This document shows positions 28,682-38,100 of a DNA stretch of 64,000 nucleotides, piece by piece. The notes beneath the pieces were generated by a model, which worked only from the letters and a program-made list of their open reading frames with translations, was not told where the DNA came from and searched no databases. The stretch covers positions 3,097,000 through 3,160,999 of the forward strand of contig JASKMD010000020.1 in NCBI GenBank assembly GCA_030144725.1. The letters are read 5' to 3'. A program made the position numbers and the translations under genes. Source of the stretch: Haematococcus lacustris. Its lineage: Eukaryota > Chlorophyta > Chlorophyceae > Chlamydomonadales > Haematococcaceae. Positions within the stretch are counted from its first letter, which is position 1. Every line of letters begins with the position of its first letter.

Positions 28682-31600
28682 TCAATTGTGCTTGGTGTGG
28701 GTGTGCTGCTTGCGTCTAGCGGCGATGATGTGGTGCATGATGGGACCTGTGGGCGGGCCTGTGATTCGAGCGTGGTTCAACATGTGTGTGCAATGACGAT
28801 GCGCTGTGGTGATGCGCCTTTCTAGTGTGTGAGCAGTTGCCTTGTCCAGCGTGGTGTGAAGAATGGACAGGGTGAACTGTGTGTAAAAGGAGTGTGGCTG
28901 TGCTGGGCAGAAGCGGCGGGCATGTTCACGCATGCGACGGACATGATCCTGGGTGATCCCAATGTACACCGCAACGTCTTGTATCCTTGTAAGCTTGTAC
29001 ACTAGAAATGGTTGTTGTCACTCTGCAGCAGGCACAGAGAGGCATGATGAGGGGGGTGGTATGTGCTGTGGTTAACCAGGTGGTTGGTGGTTTACCATGC
29101 AAAGCAGTAGTGATGAGCTGGGGCACTCACTTTTGTGTTTAGCATTGTACAGAGTGCGGTTGTCCCAAGTGACGCGTGAAGTAGCCTTGTTGGCGCCCCT
29201 GCTCTGGATTTGGCCTTGCAAGAACGCCTGGATCTTTTTTGGGGCTGTTGCGATGTCGTGGGTGATGAATTTGTTGATCTCGAACTTTTGGTACTTTTTA
29301 GTCTTAGCATCTACAGCTGTGCTGTACTCGAGGAACAATGTAGGCCTGTAGGCAGTCAGAGTAGGTGTGTGGCATAATGGCACTGGGTAAGTGGAGCAGT
29401 GGTTGAATGTAAGTGGCACTTACGTAGGTGCTGGAGCTGTCTTGGGAGGGGAGGTTGAGTCATCGCTGTCGCTGTCTGTGCCGTCCTGCGAAACACCAAT
29501 AGAGGTGATGAGGATGTTGGGCCTGTTTGAAACCATGTACCACTCTGGCTGGTGGTTGTGTTGTTGAGTGAAGGAGGAGACGCACCGGCGATGGTCGGGG
29601 CGCAGCGTGTTTCTGACGCGGGATTACTGAAGCATCTTCAGAATCCGAGTGGCGGTTGTTGGTGACGCTCACAGGTTCCCGTACATATGCAAGGGGATCC
29701 TGTGAGGCATTGTGGCAGCAGGCTTGTGCGATAACCTACTTACAGAGTCAGAGTCTGAGTCTAGGACGATGGCATTTTGTTGTGGGGCCTGCAAAAAAAG
29801 AAAGAAAGAAAGAAAGAAAGACTACTCCCCCCGAAGCTTCAGGGGGCGTGCACTACACAGAGGCTGGCCTAAACCTGATAAATTTGATAGCATTTTCGGT
29901 GCTGCTGGCCAAGGAATGTGCACCGGTCGCCAAGAAGCACACAGCCATGCAGCATACGTTGCCCTCTGTGCGCTGTGCCCTTGCTCATCTTCTTTCACTC
30001 AGTGGCTGCTGAGATATGGTGATATAAAGTCAGCTACCCCTTAAACCCCAGTTTTGCAGCCAAGTTGTCTTAATGCTGATATGCTGCAACTGCAACAAAT
30101 CCAGGGGACACAAGCACCTGCAACTCTCAACGCAGCTACACCATACCCCTCTGCCCCCACTAGGTCACTCAGGTCGTTAAAAACATGGGCATGAGGCTGA
30201 TGGCAGTCCCTCAAAGTTGTGTGCATGGGCATGTCAGCATGCTACTTGAAATTTCACTTGCTCTTCTTCACGGCCTTCTTGACTGCCTCAGCAACCACCT
30301 CATGCTTGAAATAGAACCTATCCTCTGCTGGGAAACGTAAGCTGGGCTGCGGTTGGGCTGATCGCTGAGCTGCAACACGCAACATTGCGGCGTCGACTGT
30401 CAAGGGGACCCAGGGTTTGAAGGCTGGTTACTGCTTGCCACCCTCCATGCTGGCTGCTGCTGCTGCTAGCATGTTATCCTTGTCTGGGGGGTTTAAGCCA
30501 CTTCTAAAGTGCACGCTCTTTGCAAATGCCGCCCGACATGTATTGTTATCAGTGTTTAATTATATAATTCAAGTAAATAATTATAACTAATTACCGCATG
30601 AACCCCTGGCGCCATTTCTTGCCAGGGGCCTTCCCCTTTAAGGGGTCCACTTTGCCCTTGCGCTCCGTGACCCGCTGCGTCGTCCTCACGGCTGCCAGCA
30701 GTGCTGTCTTGGTCACCCCCACACCCTGCTGCTGGGCCCCCACCACCATGTCCCTGAGCTGCTGCTCCGCTACAGCTGACAAAACTGTTGGCCGCCCCCG
30801 TTTTGCAACCACCCCACCCCTCTTGATGACCCCGTGGAGGGTGGCATAGGGGACGCTGAACTGCTGGGCCAGGGCAGCGATGGACGGCTGTGGCTGGCCC
30901 CGCTTAGGCTTGAGGTAGGCCCGAGCAGCTTCGGAGAGCCTGCTGGCTCTATCGCCTGCGCTGCTGGAAGCCTTGGTGGACTGCCCAGCAGCCCCAGTGG
31001 TCAGTTTGGTCATTGGGGTCGGTGGTGTGCGGTGGGATCTGGGCTCATGAGGCCATAGATCAACATGATCAACCCAGCCAACGCGAATTTTGCCGCAAGG
31101 CCGCGGCCTGAGCGAACGAGCAAACGGGGCGCAAAGGCTGCGCCACATCGGGCACCTACCGAGGTGTCTAGAAGGGGCTGACTCGCGCGCGTTCCGTGCT
31201 GCAGCGGTGCAAGCGGCACCTTAGTTGCCGGGAGGGTCAAAAAGTGCGTGACAGGCGGGGGCCAGATCTCAGCCGTCGGAACGTGACGCGCTGCCCCATG
31301 CTGCCCCACACCACCAATACGCACGCAAAGGACGGTGCATGGAAGGAAGCGCGCGTGTTCAAGCGCGGAACCGGGAGAACCGCCGAATCAGGCCTATCAG
31401 ATTTTGGCCACCCTCTGTGTAAGGAACCGCGCGCCGCTTCTGGTCTTTCACACCATGGGAGGGGCCCCCGCGGGCTAACGTATGCCTGAAGGGCGCTCTC
31501 ACAGCACGACACGCCCCGGCTCGGAAACGTGTCTACCCTCCTGAGCTTCATAGGAAATTAGCCTACTCCACTCCAGCTCCCACCCCGCACGATGGCGGGC

Positions 31601-34600
31601 ACTGCCCTCAAGAGAGATCGATTAAGCCAAATATTTCTGGCCCCTTGCGGGTGTCGATCCCCCGGCCTCTCGCAAGAAGAGGGAGGTTTGAAGCTACTGA
31701 ACCACACCTGCTGCATGGGGTGCTACTGGCTTCGGGTCCTAACCCGGTTGATGTGGGGCCTGCAAGGTGGGGATGTATCATGTGATGAGTTGATGACATT
31801 TGGGTCGGCAAAGTGGATATGCAGGCATGTCACATGTGTTCCATGTTGTACAGGGGAAATGTCTCACCCGGCTTGCCGATGCATGGTCGTTGCGTTGCAG
31901 GCGACGCCGTGGGGGTGGCTGAGGAGCAGGGTCCTGCACGGGGTGAAGAATACAGCATACCTGTGTGGTAGGGTTGGTGGTGATGGATATGGGACCGATT
32001 GGATAGGTGTGAGTGGATGTATGGCCATACCTGGCCATCTGTGGCAGGCATGTGTTGCATGCCATGTTTAGCCCGTAGCCCATTTTGGTTTGCTGGAGGT
32101 GGAATCAGGTCCTACAGGATTGGAGACACGCAAGACCAATACTGGTATCGCATGGCTGTGAAGCAACTGTATGGGAATGGATTGACGAAGAAGGACATGT
32201 TTATGTATGAGCAATGGTGAAACAACAGGCCACATATTGGAGATGTGTGCCTATTTGGACGGTCTTGGGTGTGAATGGCCTGTGCATGCATGCGGTGCAA
32301 GGGACTGTAGATGCCTGTGCACTTGCTCCATGATGAGATGTGCATTGTGATGAAGTAGTGTTGGTGTCACATTCACCTCGTGGTCTGCTTCAGTGTTGTA
32401 GTTGGACTTGGCGAGGTTGTGGCGGCCAGCACGGGTTGGAAAGACAGGCTCATCCTGTTCGAGTGGGAGCGTGAGCAGTGTGAGCACGATGCGACTCGTG
32501 GTCAATCACCATGACAAGGGGCCAAGGACCAGGAAGGACCAGCAAGGGCATGTATTGGAAGGCAGAGCTGGTATATATCGTGCATGAGTGACAGCATTGT
32601 AGGATGCACCTGTGACGATGCAATGTATGTCTTCACCTGCGCGTCAAGCTCCTTTTGCGTGCTGTCGTTGAGATTGGAGAGGAGGCGCCGACGAGCACCA
32701 GACAGCAGGTGGGCATGATCCTGTACAAGTGGTAACATGAATTGGGGCAAGATAAGGTAAGGGTGGTCATATGCATGTTTAGGATGAGAGCATGAGGCAC
32801 AAATGGTTGGCATATGGATGGTTGACATCTTGTGATCTTGGAGGCTGAGAGACAACGCACTGCCCTGGTGTCACAAAGGTGAAGGTGAATGTTAGGGTCA
32901 GGATCATGATCAGGAGTGTTGGTGCAAGTGCAAAGCACATGGTGCACAGAGGTGTGCGCCTGGTGGGACATACTTGGTAGTTGGAAGCATTGGTTTGTGT
33001 GCCACAAAGGCAGTACGGCAGGACGCAACGTTATCACGTAGGGGGTGTGTCACCTGCTTGGCGCGGTCGTCCCCAATGTTGACGTTGGATCTGGTCAGGC
33101 GGCTGCGGCCAGCGCTGCTTGGCAAGGCAGGCTCATCCTGTACGAGTGGGAGCATCAGAGAAGACAACAAGGTGCAATTTATAGTCAATTGCCGTGTCAA
33201 GGGGCAAGTGGCCAACGAGCACAAATGCCAGGTTTACAGAGTGTGAACAGTCTTGGTTCTAGGTGGTGCAGGGTGGTTCATATGGTGTTGCAGATGGCTG
33301 GGAATGCAGGTGCATCCATATTACGTTGGAGTGTATGGGGTCATGGTGCTAGGTGGGTGCGCACCTGCATCTCTGGGTCCTCCAGAGTGTCCTTGTTGGA
33401 AGCAGCCCTATGGTAAGGGCGCGCTCTGGAAAGGGGAGAAGGTACATCCTGCACAAGTGGCAGCATTGAAGAAGGGTATGATGCACGGTGTTGTCATAGA
33501 GAACCTGGTGTGATATGGCAGCGAGTGGGGTCGTGTGAAGTGGCGTTGACCTAGGATTCAAAGGTACCATGATGTGGGGACAAGGTCTGTTATGTGTATC
33601 AGCGCACAGGTGGTGAAGATATGGGCCTTTGTGATGATGCAACCGGCGTGCTCACTTGCGTGTCAAGGGCATCTTTGCCATCCTTGTTGAAGTTGACAAC
33701 AAAGCGGCGGCGTGCAGCAGACACCAAGTACTGTTCATCCTGTGCATGTGGTACCAGCAATTGAGACAACATGATGAAAGAATGGTCTATAAGGATTGTT
33801 GACATGGAAGGGAGTGGGTCCCAAGCCTGGCATGTTGTGAACATTGAGGCTAACAGGACAATGCAAATCCCACACCTCGCGAGTTGGCTAGTGACGATGG
33901 ACGTTGTTGTCGACATGACCCACATATGGTTTGGGCTTGGTTGCGGTCTGCAAATATAGCAAAGAAGGACGTGGACATGGTAGGTGGAATGTGCATGTTG
34001 TGAAACACAGCAAGCGCACTTGTGTTTATGTTACATGGTTTGAGTCATTTCGTACGATGATGGTGGTGCTCACCTGCATGCCCAGGTCATCTTCAAGGTC
34101 TTCGTCAAGGTCGCAAAGGCGGCGACGCCAAGAAGGAGACTGCAGGTATGGTTCAACCTGTACAACACGTAGCATGAGTGAGGATGGCAACATGTGGTGT
34201 TGTAGTGCATGGCCATGCGCTGTGGCCAAGCAGCAGCTTAGAGCTTGGTCATCATGAGGATGGCAGCCTAAAATGTCATGGGGATGGCAGCCATGGACCA
34301 GCATCGCTGCACAAGATGGCACCGAGGGTTTTGTCAAGTGGCATTCAGGTAGGAAGCACAAGCCAACATGGTGTGCTTCAATGGTGCATCCAATGTGTTC
34401 AAGTGGCATAGGCTAAGCTGTTCAAGAGTGACATCATGGCAGGATAGTCCGCTATATATGCAGCTACCATGTTTGGGTCATGTCACATTCAGTAATACAT
34501 TTGTTCACGAGCGTATGGCGCTGTCATAGTAGGTTCAGGTGTGAATGTTGTATGTGTGTCTGTTGCAGATGAAGGCAGTCTTAGTGTGGTGTGTCATGAT

Positions 34601-36069
34601 GGGATGTGTTGGTTGCTGGAGTTGGTGATGTCATAGTGCTGACCTGCATGCCATCATCATCATCCCGTGTGGACGCCGGGCGATAGGGATGGCGAGACCC
34701 AGCAGGGATTGATGGTACGTCCTGTGCAAGTGAGGGCATGCATGGAGTGAGCATGGTGTAGAAGTGCAGGCAGGTATTTTACAGGGGCCCAAGGGAGTGA
34801 GGTGCGCTATGGAGCGTGCATATCTGCAATAGGGAGCCGCATTTGATATCGCAGTGGTGGCCATAGAGCAACGACATTGCAGATGGGGGCCACCTTGGGT
34901 GTCTACAGCAGGTTGAAACCAGCGCCAAGGGCAAACACGATGTGTGCTATGTGTCACTGAAATGTGCATAATCTGCCAGATATGTCTGTCAGATATTGCG
35001 TCAGCTTAACAGCCATCCACATGTGTGACATGCACTCCTGTGTTGCCATGACAAGATTGTGCACTTACCTCATGAGCGCGATGCTCACGCTCGCGTTGGT
35101 CCGGCGCTTGAAGTGGGCGGGCCCTGGCGATGGGTGCGCTCTGCGATAGTGATCGAAAACGAGGTCAAGGTAAGAACACACGACATGTTGCATGGGTGCA
35201 TGGTTGTAAGATTGGCTCACCATTGGGACGTTGGTGGTAGGAGAGCTGCTGTTCTGCAGCATGTCTCCTGCAGGTGTGACAACATGTGAGCGTTGCTGTG
35301 CAAGTGAGACATGCGGTTGGACGGGCGGCATGCGCATACAACATTCCTAATGTAGCGTGGGACATACCGTGCACAGCGCTGGCCTTGACGTTGTTGAGCA
35401 TGATTCCGCTGCTCGCTCCATTCAGCTTCAGCACTTCCTCCAAAGGGGCGTTGTGCCAGCCAACCAGCATGGCAACGTCGTACAGCTTGGGCCCATTGGT
35501 GCCCACGAGAGCGATCCAGACGTCCATTGCCTCCTGCGTCACCAGTGTTACAGTGGCACGTGCGTGAAAGCCGCACGCAGGTGAGAGATGCTGCAGGAAA
35601 TCACATGTGCACATGACACAAACGCACAGCCCACCTTTTGTGTGCTTTGGCGCAGCACGAGGTGGGTGTGGGTCGCGACGCGCTTCAGCGCCGCTGTCTG
35701 CTGTATAACGTACAGCGTGGACCCTGTGCAAACGAAGCAGCGGCTTAGATTTTGTGTGTGCATGTCCGGGCGTCGAGGCAGGGCGCTTCGAGGCGTGGCT
35801 GATGTTCGGACTCGGCTCTTACCTTGCATTGGGGTCCCTGCCTTGCCTTCGGCTTTCCATTGCTGAATGAACTCTTTGGCTTGCATGCACTTCAAGTCGA
35901 GCATGCCTCTTGTGATTGGCACACGCGGGTTGATTTCTTCGTAGGGGAAGTACCCTCGGTTCAGCAAGTGGTACGTTAGTTCTGTGACGTTGGCCGGGCC
36001 CGTCAAAGTGGCTGGTGAGGGAGCCTGCGCATTTGCGCTGTTGACGAAGCGGCCCCAGTCTGTCGCCAT
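28682..36069 (-). CDS. G3, 19-exon gene with micro-exon array and GIY-YIG nuclease domain, left arm
   Basis: Exons (minus): 36069-35823, 35723-35635, 35533-35368, 35267-35221, 35140-35069, 34721-34644, 34157-34074, 33947-33876, 33739-33656, 33448-33365, 33137-33054, 32720-32637, 32454-32377, 31933-31868, 29788-29744, 29699-29586, 29485-29424, 29345-29131, 29001-28682. They join in frame to 696 residues. Residues 1-183: block shared with G1. 184-445: ten phase-0 micro-exons of 66-84 nt, several reading D-E/V-P..L....RR..; 446-498: IVLDSDSDS, a SUMO-interacting-motif look-alike, and acidic Ser; 499-590: conserved unknown block (KKYQKFEINKFI, VTWDNRTLYNAKH). 591-696: GIY-YIG domain (YKL...YIGIT, catalytic-type Arg in DHVRRMREH, Glu in AHTLERRI). 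Nuclease activity is inferred from motifs. Confidence 0.8.
29856..31419 (-). mobile_element. Nested TA-flanked transposon, pogo/Tc1-mariner type, non-autonomous
   Basis: 1564 bp with inverted ends CACAGAGGCTGGCC / CACAGAGGGTGGCC and a TA duplication (29854-29855, 31420-31421), the signature of Tc1/mariner-pogo transposons. Removing it restores the retroposon sequence (GCGTGCAC-TA-AGG, compare GCGTGCATTAAGG at 529-541 and in the copy near 58610). It carries only the DNA-binding part of a transposase. Confidence 0.85.
30254..31015 (-). pseudogene. Transposase remnant, Psq/CENP-B-type helix-turn-helix, DDE domain missing
   Basis: Minus-strand frame from MTKLTTGAAG (31015) to about 30599 encodes two helix-turn-helix units: SIAALAQQFSVPYATLHGVIKRGG (Psq type, about residues 50-75) and the CENP-B-like LSAVAEQQLRDMV...TKTALLAAV plus KWRQGFMR. 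A GTAATT donor then leads into an AT-rich stretch (30541-30598). Further coding-like pieces follow near 30508-30430 (LNPPDKDNMLAAAAAS) and 30395-30254 (ending AVKKAVKKSK and stop). The catalytic DDE core that pogo transposases carry between these parts is absent. The exact exon structure is uncertain. Confidence 0.65.
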
Positions 36070-36292
36070 TTGTGCTGATAGAGGGCGTAGTCTGTGGCGA
36101 GCTGCCTATCGCAGCGTTCTTGTATGGTGGAGTGGCAACCGAGGCAACCGTTTTTTGTGAGTGACATGTGACAGTACTCGCGAGTGACTGGTGGGCCTTG
36201 AAATTCGCTAGAAGCCCACCACTACTCGCAAGCACCAGGTTGTGTTCCGTGCGTGTCGTGGCTTTTCTGACAGAGCAATCGTCGACGTAATC
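36070..36292. promoter_or_regulatory. Bidirectional promoter between G3 and P, left arm
   Basis: Only 223 bases separate the divergent ATGs of G3 (minus) and P (plus). It contains AACCGTTTTTTGTG and GTGACATGTGACAG on the plus strand as in the G1 flank, and a CTCGCGAGTGACTGGTGGGCC region with a partly inverted partner (36175-36230). Confidence 0.5.
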
Positions 36293-37209
36293 ATGTCCGG
36301 GCCAGGAGCGTCCTCCACATCGATGCAGCTGCGTGATGAAGATGAGGCGCTCCAAGCACAAGGCCAACTGGTCAGCCTAGACTATGGTTGCAAGTGTTAG
36401 AAAATCATGGTGGCACTCCTTGCTTGATCTGCCTGTTGCATGTGCTGCTTAGGCTGAGGCTGGTGGCGAGGATGGTAGCAAGGGTGTGAGTAGAAGAAGG
36501 ATCAGACAGCTACCAGCCTCTGTGAGCAGCAATGTCGTGTGGTATGTGGGCCATATGTTTGTGAGATGGTGCCATGCTGAACATGGATGCTACTGTGATG
36601 CACCTTTGCAGCTGGGAGGTCCACGTGGTGGCCAGATTGCTCTTCAGCCCCGGAAGCGTGTTGAGTCAGCGAGGAAAGATGGAGAGGCGGAGGAGGGGGA
36701 TGATGAAGAGCAGCCGACCCAGAAGCGGGTCAGTACAGCATGTCTTGCGCCATGACATGGTTTTGGTACCCCCTTCCAGTGTCATGTGCAGTGTACCTTT
36801 GGCATGACAGGGCAAGGGTCGCAATGCCAGCGTTGGCAAGCGTTCTAGCAATGACATGGGCAGCAACAGCCAGGAGCAGTCTCCAATTGGCAGCAAGAAG
36901 AAGGGCCAGGCGAAAGGCAAGGGTGTGGACAAGGAGGCGGGGAATGAGGCACAGACAGCTTCACTTGTGCCCAAGACGCCCAGGGGCAAGAACACCAAGG
37001 TGGCGGAGGACAAGGTCAAGCAGGAGGACGAGGACGAGCCAACCCCCCCACTAACCCAACCTCATATGCATCGTCCTCACGACCGTGCGACACTTTTGCT
37101 TCACCAAGTCCAGCAACTGCAGTACCTCGTCGTCGTCCTCGTCCTCCTGCTTGACCTTGTCCTCCGCCACCTTGGTGTTCTTGCCCCTGGGCGTCTTGGG
37201 CACAAGTGA
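36293..37209 (+). pseudogene. P, acidic/basic small protein gene, left arm, truncated at palindrome centre
   Basis: Exons 36293-36370, 36453-36521, 36612-36728 and 36811 onward match the right-arm gene, but identity ends at 37037 inside the last exon. Translation then runs through the spacer and into the antisense of its own last exon, stopping at 37209. The native C-terminus (DEVLQLLDLVKQK...MRLG) is lost. It is therefore a 3'-truncated copy, marking the breakpoint of the inverted duplication. Confidence 0.8.
37038..37132. other. Spacer at the centre of the palindrome, 95 bp
   Basis: Non-repeated sequence between the two arms. It contains the authentic 3' end of the right-arm P gene (stop at 37051-37053), so the spacer belongs by descent to the right arm. 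Confidence 0.93.
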
Positions 37210-37877
37210 AGCTGTCTGTGCCTCATTCCCCGCCTCCTTGTCCACACCCTTGCCTTTCGCCTGGCCCTTCTTCTTGCTGCCAATTGGACACTGCTCCTGG
37301 CTGTTGCTGCCCATGTCATTGCTGGAACGCTTGCCAACGCTGGCATTGCGACCCTTGCCCTGTCATGCCAAAGGTACACTGCACATGACACTGGAAGGGG
37401 GTACCAAAACCATGTCATGGCGCAAGACATGCTGTACTGACCCGCTTCTGGGTCGGCTGCTCTTCATCATCCCCCTCCTCCGCCTCTCCATCTTTCCTCG
37501 CTGACTCAACACGCTTCCGGGGCTGAAGAGCAATCTGGCCACCACGTGGACCTCCCAGCTGCAAAGGTGCATCACAGTAGCATCCATGTTCAGCATGGCA
37601 CCATCTCACAAACATATGGCCCACATACCACACGACATTGCTGCTCACAGAGGCTGGTAGCTGTCTGATCCTTCTTCTACTCACACCCTTGCTACCATCC
37701 TCGCCACCAGCCTCAGCCTAAGCAGCACATGCAACAGGCAGATCAAGCAAGGAGTGCCACCATGATTTTCTAACACTTGCAACCATAGTCTAGGCTGACC
37801 AGTTGGCCTTGTGCTTGGAGCGCCTCATCTTCATCACGCAGCTGCATCGATGTGGAGGACGCTCCTGGCCCGGACAT
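37051..37877 (-). CDS. P, small charged protein, right arm (complete copy)
   Basis: Exons 37877-37800, 37717-37649, 37558-37442 and 37359-37051, all phase 0, give 190 residues (MSGPGASSTSMQLRDEDEALQAQGQ to RTMHMRLG). Strongly charged: acidic EAEEGDDEEQ, lysine-rich SKKKGQAKGKGVDKEAG, KTPRGKNTK, acidic VKQEDEDDDEV, then a short amphipathic end LLDLVKQK. The composition suggests a nuclear or chromatin-associated disordered protein. No family recognised. Head-to-head with G3 at 38101 across a 223-bp promoter. Confidence 0.75.
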
Positions 37878-38100
37878 GATTACGTCGACGATTGCTCTGT
37901 CAGAAAAGCCACGACACGCACGGAACACAACCTGGTGCTTGCGAGTAGTGGTGGGCTTCTAGCGAATTTCAAGGCCCACCAGTCACTCGCGAGTACTGTC
38001 ACATGTCACTCACAAAAAACGGTTGCCTCGGTTGCCACTCCACCATACAAGAACGCTGCGATAGGCAGCTCGCCACAGACTACGCCCTCTATCAGCACAA
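37878..38100. promoter_or_regulatory. Bidirectional promoter between P and G3, right arm
   Basis: Mirror of 36070-36292 with the same CTGTCACATGTCAC and CACAAAAAACGGTT blocks; no insertion, so regulation is probably shared by the arms. Confidence 0.5.

Larger units (their letters stand above)
29781..31765 (-). mobile_element. SINE-like retroposon in G3 intron 14/exon 15 border, left arm only
   Basis: Absent from the right arm (empty site near 42405-42418). Direct repeat TGTGGGGCCTGCAA at 29781-29794 and 31752-31765 flanks 1957 bp, of which 1564 bp is a nested transposon, leaving about 391 bp of retroposon. On the minus strand the head (31750-31640) has a tRNA-like pair of boxes (TGGTTCAGTAGC and GGATCGACACCC) and the 3' end has the hairpin-plus-GCACGCC block and a (TTTC)n tail. 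A tRNA-derived SINE is the best reading. Confidence 0.85.
20994..37037 (+). repeat. Giant palindrome, left arm (16.0 kb)
   Basis: Reverse-complement match to 37133-53815. Outer border: identity stops at the GGGGCAG of 20994 and its partner 53815. Inner border: identity stops at 37037/37133. Coordinate sums are constant within blocks (74170 near the centre, 72199 after the SINE, 72533 after the MITE, 74754 after the 2.17-kb element), so arm differences are discrete insertions plus scattered substitutions and array-length changes. Confidence 0.96.

Noticed and set aside
31640..31750. Functional tRNA gene
   Set aside because: A- and B-box-like motifs are present but the cloverleaf is imperfect and the segment is the head of an inserted SINE.
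36856..37209. Leucine/valine-rich C-terminus of left P as a membrane protein
   Set aside because: The hydrophobic tail is antisense translation of the acidic last exon beyond the palindrome centre.
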